DNA from: Chitinophagales bacterium
GTDB taxonomy: Bacteria; Bacteroidota; Bacteroidia; Chitinophagales; Saprospiraceae
Length of the DNA stretch: 64,000 bases
Direction: 5' to 3'
Assembly (NCBI GenBank): GCA_017303875.1
Contig: JAFLBP010000006.1
Coordinates: forward strand, 1 to 64,000
Part shown: in pieces, positions 59,775 through 64,000 of the stretch
Layout of the letters: each line of letters opens with the position of its first letter
How positions within the stretch are numbered: position 1 is the first letter of the stretch
The notes under the pieces: generated by a model
What the model was told of the DNA's origin: nothing
The model's input: only the letters and a program-made list of their open reading frames with translations
Databases searched by the model: none
Translations under genes and position numbers: made by a program

Positions 59775-60559
59775 TACTCTCCTTTGTCGGTCCAGCAACG
59801 AATCAGCAGCGGACTCCCGCCGGAGTTGCTGCGGAAGTTTTCCAATAATTCGCGCAATTGCGCCGCTTTCCCGCTTTGCAGGCGGCGGACAAATACGCTT
59901 TCCGTACCGGCCGGGTCAATGCTGCGGTGCAGGCTGGCAATGCCGGAGGCGCCCCAGATAAAATACCCATAATAAGCCGGCGTCAGTGAAGGTTCTTCCG
60001 TAATATTTTTAAGGGCAACGTTAAATGCCTGTGCCTGCGTTTCCGAGCCTCCCGCTCCGATATAACCCCATACCAATCCTTCCGGAATGCGCTGTAAAAA
60101 ACGCTCCTGCAGGCGGATGCCGCGCTGGATTTCCATATCTATTTCGCAGCGGTCGGCATTTACCTGCAACACACCGTTGCTTTCAATCAGGCCGTTTTGT
60201 CCGAACCGGATGTTCAGGTTGTACTGGCCTTCCGACAACTTGCCGAAGGGAATCCAGGTTTTGGCCACTGCCGGTGCACCGGCGCAAGGCGTCGGCGCCG
60301 AAATTTCAAGCAAGGTCAGTTGAATATCGGCCCCTTTTCGCGTCAGCGTATACTGAATGCTGTGGCCTTCGCAGGGATATAATTTAAAACTCTCCACCCA
60401 CAAGCCCAGCACATTGCTGTCGGGCGTAAAGGTCTGATAAAGGTCTATCGAAAATTCAGGCGCGGTATTCACGATCACATCCTGATCTTCAGGGGCGATA
60501 CCGCGACAAGCGCTTAGGCTGATCAAGAGTAAGAAAGCAAAGTAAAAGTTTGTACGCAT
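59771..60559 (-). CDS. Lipoprotein of unknown function
   Basis: A 262-residue lipoprotein with the signal MRTNFYFAFLLLISLSAC. The mature part has a first beta domain (APEFSIDLYQTFTPDSNV, EGQYNLNIRFGQNGL) and a second half, about residues 140-255, with EIDMEIQRGIRLQERFLQ and a final RELLENFRSNSGG. No family is recognised. Its 3' end overlaps the convergent cyclase gene by 4 bp. Confidence 0.75.
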   Translation of the reverse strand: MRTNFYFAFLLLISLSACRGIAPEDQDVIVNTAPEFSIDLYQTFTPDSNVLGLWVESFKLYPCEGHSIQYTLTRKGADIQLTLLEISAPTPCAGAPAVAKTWIPFGKLSEGQYNLNIRFGQNGLIESNGVLQVNADRCEIDMEIQRGIRLQERFLQRIPEGLVWGYIGAGGSETQAQAFNVALKNITEEPSLTPAYYGYFIWGASGIASLHRSIDPAGTESVFVRRLQSGKAAQLRELLENFRSNSGGSPLLIRCWTDKGEY

Positions 60560-60641
60560 AGGCTGAATAGCATTGCTTGAATGCTTTACCTAACGCACAA
60601 GGCGCTGATTCGCTGCCTGAATGGGTTTGTCGTAAAAAAAT

Positions 60642-60669
60642 GAGGGCCCGACTTCCACGTCAGGCCCTC
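60642..60669 (-). terminator. Intrinsic terminator of the large type B protein gene
   Basis: GAGGGCC (60642-60648) pairs with GGCCCTC (60663-60669). On the minus strand the stem is followed by ATTTTTTTACG, a clear U-tract, about 50 bp after the stop codon. Confidence 0.8.
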
Positions 60670-60719
60670 GCCATTTTTATAAAAACCCATTCCGAATAGA
60701 GGAATGCGCAGGTGCAGTT

Positions 60720-63700
60720 TTATTTAACAACGGTCACGTCGCCGCTCAACTCAATCAGCTCGCCGTCGCTCATTTTTACCTTCATATAATATACGTACAC
60801 CCCTAAGCCCACATTTTTGTTGCGTCCCTGGAAACGCCCATCCCAGCCAATCCAGCTCCTCGGATCAATGGCCTGCGGAAGTTCATAAACCAGCTCGCCC
60901 CAACGGTCGTAAATGCGTACAATTTCCAGGCTTTCTACGCCCGGGCCAACGCCAATTGTGAAAAACTGATTGTCGCCCGCCAGATCCGGTGCAAACACAT
61001 TGGGTACATAAATCTGTGGGGTGCGTTCCACCCGAATGAGGATGGTGGCTTGCGCCGGACAACCCAAGGTGTCAATAATGGTAACGGTGTAACGGCCGGT
61101 GCGCAGCGGATTCCCGGTTTGGCTCAGGCAATTCAGGCAGCTGCTGTCTAAAGCCGGCGTCCAGGACACCGAATTCCAGACGCTGAGGTTGGTCGTCGCT
61201 TCTATGGTCAGGCTCTGACCCAGTAAAATGCTTGTATCTACCGGCAAGAAAATCTGCGGAATGAGTGGCAAGAAAATCTCAATCGTGCTGTCTTTGCGGC
61301 AACCGTTGGCATCAACCAAGGTGAGCACATGAGTGCCTTCGCCAATGGCTGGCATCAATCCGGGCACCAGATTGCCGTCAACCAGGAGGCTGAAACCGCC
61401 AACACCGCCGCCTGGCGTAGCCAGGATGTCGAGTAAAGGATCGCCGCAATCCGGACGATCAAACGACAGCGAAAGGCTGAGCGGTGGTGGCGCCACAAGC
61501 GTTACCGTAGCAGTAGCCGAACAGTTTTTCTGGTCGGTCACCGTTACCGTATACGTGCCCGGCATGAGACTGCTCTGCTGCGCGCCACTTTGGCCATTGC
61601 TCCAGGTAAAGCTGAAGCCGCCATTGCCACCGGAGGCGCTTGCGCTGGCCTGCCCGTCGGTGCTGTTGGCACATTTCAAGGCAAAACCGTTGTTGAGCAC
61701 CGCATTGGCCTGTACCATTACCGGCGCCGGTTCATTTAGCTGTCGGGTAATAATGGTGTCCTGTTGTCCGCCGGCGTCGGTAATGGTAATGCTGAAATTA
61801 CCCGCCGGAATGCCGTTAATGGTAGTCGGCGTATTGAGGCCGGGGATTGTACCGCTGTTGCCGCTGCTGCCACTGGTCCAGCTATACGTGTAGGGCGGCA
61901 TCCCGTTTTCCACGCTGATCGTGGCGGTACCGTCGGCTGCGCCATTGCAGGTCGGCGAATTGAGCGTCAGATCAACAATCAGCGCGCAAAGCGAAGGCTC
62001 TAAGCCGGTGGTGATGGTAATGATAGAATCGCAGCCATTGACCGTCTGAAAACTTAACACCTGTGTGCCTACTTCGGCAGGGTCACAGGTAATGGCATCC
62101 ACAACGGCATTAAAAGGCTGGTTGACCACAACAGTCCGGCTGCTGGTAGCAGAACAACCCGCTGCCGAACTTACCGTCACGGTATACGTGCTTGTAGCGA
62201 CCGGCGCAATGGTGAGGCTTGCGCCCGATACATTGCCCGTCCAGAGATACACATTGCCGCCGGTAGCATTCAGGGTGACCGGATCTCCTGCACAAGTTTG
62301 CGACGGTCCGCTGATTTGCGGGTTTGGCAGCGGGGTAATGATAATGCTGAACGTTTGTGCAGCCCCGGTACAGTTGCCTTGCTGCGGCGTGATGGTGATG
62401 TTGGCCGTTTGTACCAGGTTGGTGTTGGCTGCGGTAAAATTCAGAGCGCCGTTGCCACTGGCGGCCAGGCCGATAGCAGGGTTGCTGTTCGTCCAGCTGA
62501 GGCTTGCGCCCGATGAACCGCTCAGGGGTAAATTAACCACCTGACCAGCGCAATATGTCTGATTGCCGGGATTGTTGGCCGTAGGCCCGGCATTAATAAC
62601 AATGTTGAAACTCTGCGGTGCGCCATCGCAACCAAGGGCCGAGGGCGTAGCAACAATATTGGCCGTTCCGGGCGTTGCAGCCGCCGGGAAGCTGATATTG
62701 CCGCTGCCACTGGCGGCCAGGCCGATGGCGGGGTTGCTGTTCGTCCAGGTTACCAGTGCATTATTATTGGCATTAAAATTCACTGCTACGGGTGCGCCCG
62801 GACAAACCGTCTGATCATTTACCGGCGACAAAATCGGCAGGGGATTGACGGTTATGGCAAATTTTTCCGTCGTACCCACGCAGGCGCCCTGCGCCGGTGT
62901 CACCATAATGTTAGCTGTTTGCGGAGTATTATTGGTAATGGCGGTAAAATTAAGCGCCGCGCTGCCCGAAGCACCCAGGCCAATGGCGGTATTGTCGTTC
63001 ATCCAGTTGAACGTCGCGCCAGCCGAACCTGCAAAAGCGAGGTTAACCGGCGTGCCGGAACAAACCGTCAGATCCGATTGCAGGCTTACTGTCGGCACCG
63101 GCGTAACCGTAATGCTGAAATTTTGCGGAGAACCAAAACAGGTGCCGGCGAAGGGCGTTGCTACAAAATTGGCCGTAGTGGCGCTTGTAACATTGGCGGC
63201 ATTAAAACTGATGTTGCCCGTTCCATTCGTTTGCGCCAGACCAATGCCGGTATTGCTGTTCGTCCAGATAAAATTCGCGCCGGCCGAACCTGAAAAATTG
63301 ACCGCAACCGCCGCGCCCTCGCAAACGGTCTGATCCGCCGGGTCTGTAAGCGTTGGCGCCGGATTAATGGTAATATTGAAGGTTTCATCGGCGCCGGGAC
63401 AAAGCCCAAGCAGCGGCGTTACCGTAATCAGGCCGGTTTGTGCGGCACTTACTCCCGCGGCCGAAAAGCTGATATTACCTGTGCCGGCAGCCGCCAGGCC
63501 GATGGCAGGATTGCTGTTCGTCCAGTCAAATGTTACGCCGGTACCCGGGTTGCTGTTAAAATTAATATTGAGCTGATTACCCGAACAACCGTTCAAGTCT
63601 CCCTGCGGATTGATGGTTGGCGCGGGGTTTACGGTCAGGGTAAAGGTTTCGGCAGCGCCGGTACAGCCGCTGCCAAATTGCGGGGTTACGGTAATGGTTG

Positions 63701-64000
63701 CTGTTGTGGCCACCGGCACATTGGCGGCGGGGAAATTCAGGTTGCCCGTGCCCGATGCCGGCAAACCAATAGCCGGATTGCTGTTCGTCCAGGTATAAGT
63801 TGTGCCCGCCGACCCGCTGAAATTCAGGGAAAACTGTTGCCCGGCGCAGGTACTTTGCGCTCCCGGATTGGCCACAGCAGGCGCAGTAGCAACGGTAATA
63901 AGGAAGGTATCAGGAATGGCGGGACAAGCGTTGAGGCTTGCATTAACTATAACGGTGCTGACTTCGGTTGCGCCACCGCCGGCCGCAGTAAAGCCGATAT
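60720..64000 (-). CDS. Giant PKD/SprB-repeat surface protein with T9SS type B domain (5' end outside window)
   Basis: At least 1090 residues are visible and the frame stays open to the window edge. The first part has about six repeats of 85-90 residues of a PKD-like type (VNFSGSAGANFIWTNSNTGI, FSITVTPVPTVS), each with a conserved pair of cysteines. Two SprB modules follow (GNGGFSFTWSNGQSGAQQ), then a further beta domain (SVSWTPALDSSCLNCLSQTG). The C terminus is a CHU_C/type B T9SS domain (YVPNVFAPDLAGDNQFF, IYDRWGELVYELPQA). Proteins of this kind are adhesins or gliding-associated surface proteins. The signal peptide is not visible. It ends at an intrinsic terminator. Confidence 0.9.
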   Translation of the reverse strand, partial: IGFTAAGGGATEVSTVIVNASLNACPAIPDTFLITVATAPAVANPGAQSTCAGQQFSLNFSGSAGTTYTWTNSNPAIGLPASGTGNLNFPAANVPVATTATITVTPQFGSGCTGAAETFTLTVNPAPTINPQGDLNGCSGNQLNINFNSNPGTGVTFDWTNSNPAIGLAAAGTGNISFSAAGVSAAQTGLITVTPLLGLCPGADETFNITINPAPTLTDPADQTVCEGAAVAVNFSGSAGANFIWTNSNTGIGLAQTNGTGNISFNAANVTSATTANFVATPFAGTCFGSPQNFSITVTPVPTVSLQSDLTVCSGTPVNLAFAGSAGATFNWMNDNTAIGLGASGSAALNFTAITNNTPQTANIMVTPAQGACVGTTEKFAITVNPLPILSPVNDQTVCPGAPVAVNFNANNNALVTWTNSNPAIGLAASGSGNISFPAAATPGTANIVATPSALGCDGAPQSFNIVINAGPTANNPGNQTYCAGQVVNLPLSGSSGASLSWTNSNPAIGLAASGNGALNFTAANTNLVQTANITITPQQGNCTGAAQTFSIIITPLPNPQISGPSQTCAGDPVTLNATGGNVYLWTGNVSGASLTIAPVATSTYTVTVSSAAGCSATSSRTVVVNQPFNAVVDAITCDPAEVGTQVLSFQTVNGCDSIITITTGLEPSLCALIVDLTLNSPTCNGAADGTATISVENGMPPYTYSWTSGSSGNSGTIPGLNTPTTINGIPAGNFSITITDAGGQQDTIITRQLNEPAPVMVQANAVLNNGFALKCANSTDGQASASASGGNGGFSFTWSNGQSGAQQSSLMPGTYTVTVTDQKNCSATATVTLVAPPPLSLSLSFDRPDCGDPLLDILATPGGGVGGFSLLVDGNLVPGLMPAIGEGTHVLTLVDANGCRKDSTIEIFLPLIPQIFLPVDTSILLGQSLTIEATTNLSVWNSVSWTPALDSSCLNCLSQTGNPLRTGRYTVTIIDTLGCPAQATILIRVERTPQIYVPNVFAPDLAGDNQFFTIGVGPGVESLEIVRIYDRWGELVYELPQAIDPRSWIGWDGRFQGRNKNVGLGVYVYYMKVKMSDGELIELSGDVTVVK
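62470..63800. repeat. Coding tandem repeats of about 250-270 bp
   Basis: The marker TTGCTGTTCGTCCA recurs with small changes near 62482, 62739, 62989, 63254, 63514 and 63782. The spacing of 250-268 bp corresponds to one PKD-like protein module. The modules differ enough to stay in frame but could recombine. Confidence 0.8.

Noticed and set aside
62065..62544. Plus-strand frames across the PKD-repeat gene
   Set aside because: Repeated antisense shadows caused by the periodic coding sequence of the type B protein.

Overview
The window comes from a bacterium of the phylum Bacteroidota. The clearest signs are type IX secretion (T9SS) C-terminal sorting domains on three large surface proteins (two type A, one type B), the Bacteroidota -7 promoter element TAnnTTTG in front of many genes, no evident Shine-Dalgarno sequences, a DUF3857/transglutaminase protein, a GH92 alpha-mannosidase and the short Bacteroidota form of AMP nucleosidase. 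The fairly GC-rich coding sequence and large SprB/PKD-type adhesins suggest the Saprospiria/Chitinophagia side of the phylum. This placement is inferred; there is no rRNA or other marker in the window.

Layout. 1-4720: a 5'-incomplete T9SS cargo protein, rlmN, a small membrane protein and a secreted beta-helix protein. 4731-7409: malQ with starch-binding domains. 7510-13647: a same-strand run of DUF4350 protein, MoxR ATPase and TPR protein, then a membrane class III nucleotide cyclase overlapping a bifunctional formiminotransferase-cyclodeaminase. 13811-15041: an unrecognised two-gene unit. 15352-17261: dinB and truC. 17298-19137: an ECF sigma factor with an anti-sigma-like/beta-barrel fusion. 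19200-22914: two lipoproteins and a beta-propeller protein. 23283-29275: pepD, an orphan TPR histidine kinase and dipeptidyl peptidase IV. 29598-32877: a metallopeptidase-like lipoprotein and two paralogous lipoproteins. 33060-36770: a DUF1648 protein, an AT-rich insert holding a 48-residue proline-rich protein and a three-helix membrane protein, and an ABC exporter. 37038-41562: a DUF3857/transglutaminase protein followed by an OmpR-type regulator. 41687-47135: lon, a glycosyltransferase, AMP nucleosidase and fabG. 47258-50359: a UvrD-type helicase with an iron-sulfur nuclease domain. 51044-53725: a membrane-anchored STAND NTPase with TPRs in a repeat-rich zone. 54440-60559: GH92 mannosidase, a TPR class III cyclase and a lipoprotein. 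60720 to the right edge: a giant T9SS type B protein with PKD-like repeats, incomplete at its N terminus.

Most of the content is housekeeping and cell-envelope genes. The unusual content is (i) an intergenic landscape filled with at least ten families of short, quasi-periodic inverted repeats, mostly at the 3' ends of genes and in one case inside a coding sequence; (ii) a STAND NTPase whose N-terminal module is a pair of transmembrane helices, a plausible defence protein; and (iii) a promoter-bearing proline-rich microprotein convergent with an AT-rich three-helix membrane gene. No CRISPR array, rRNA, tRNA, prophage or insertion-sequence transposase was seen.
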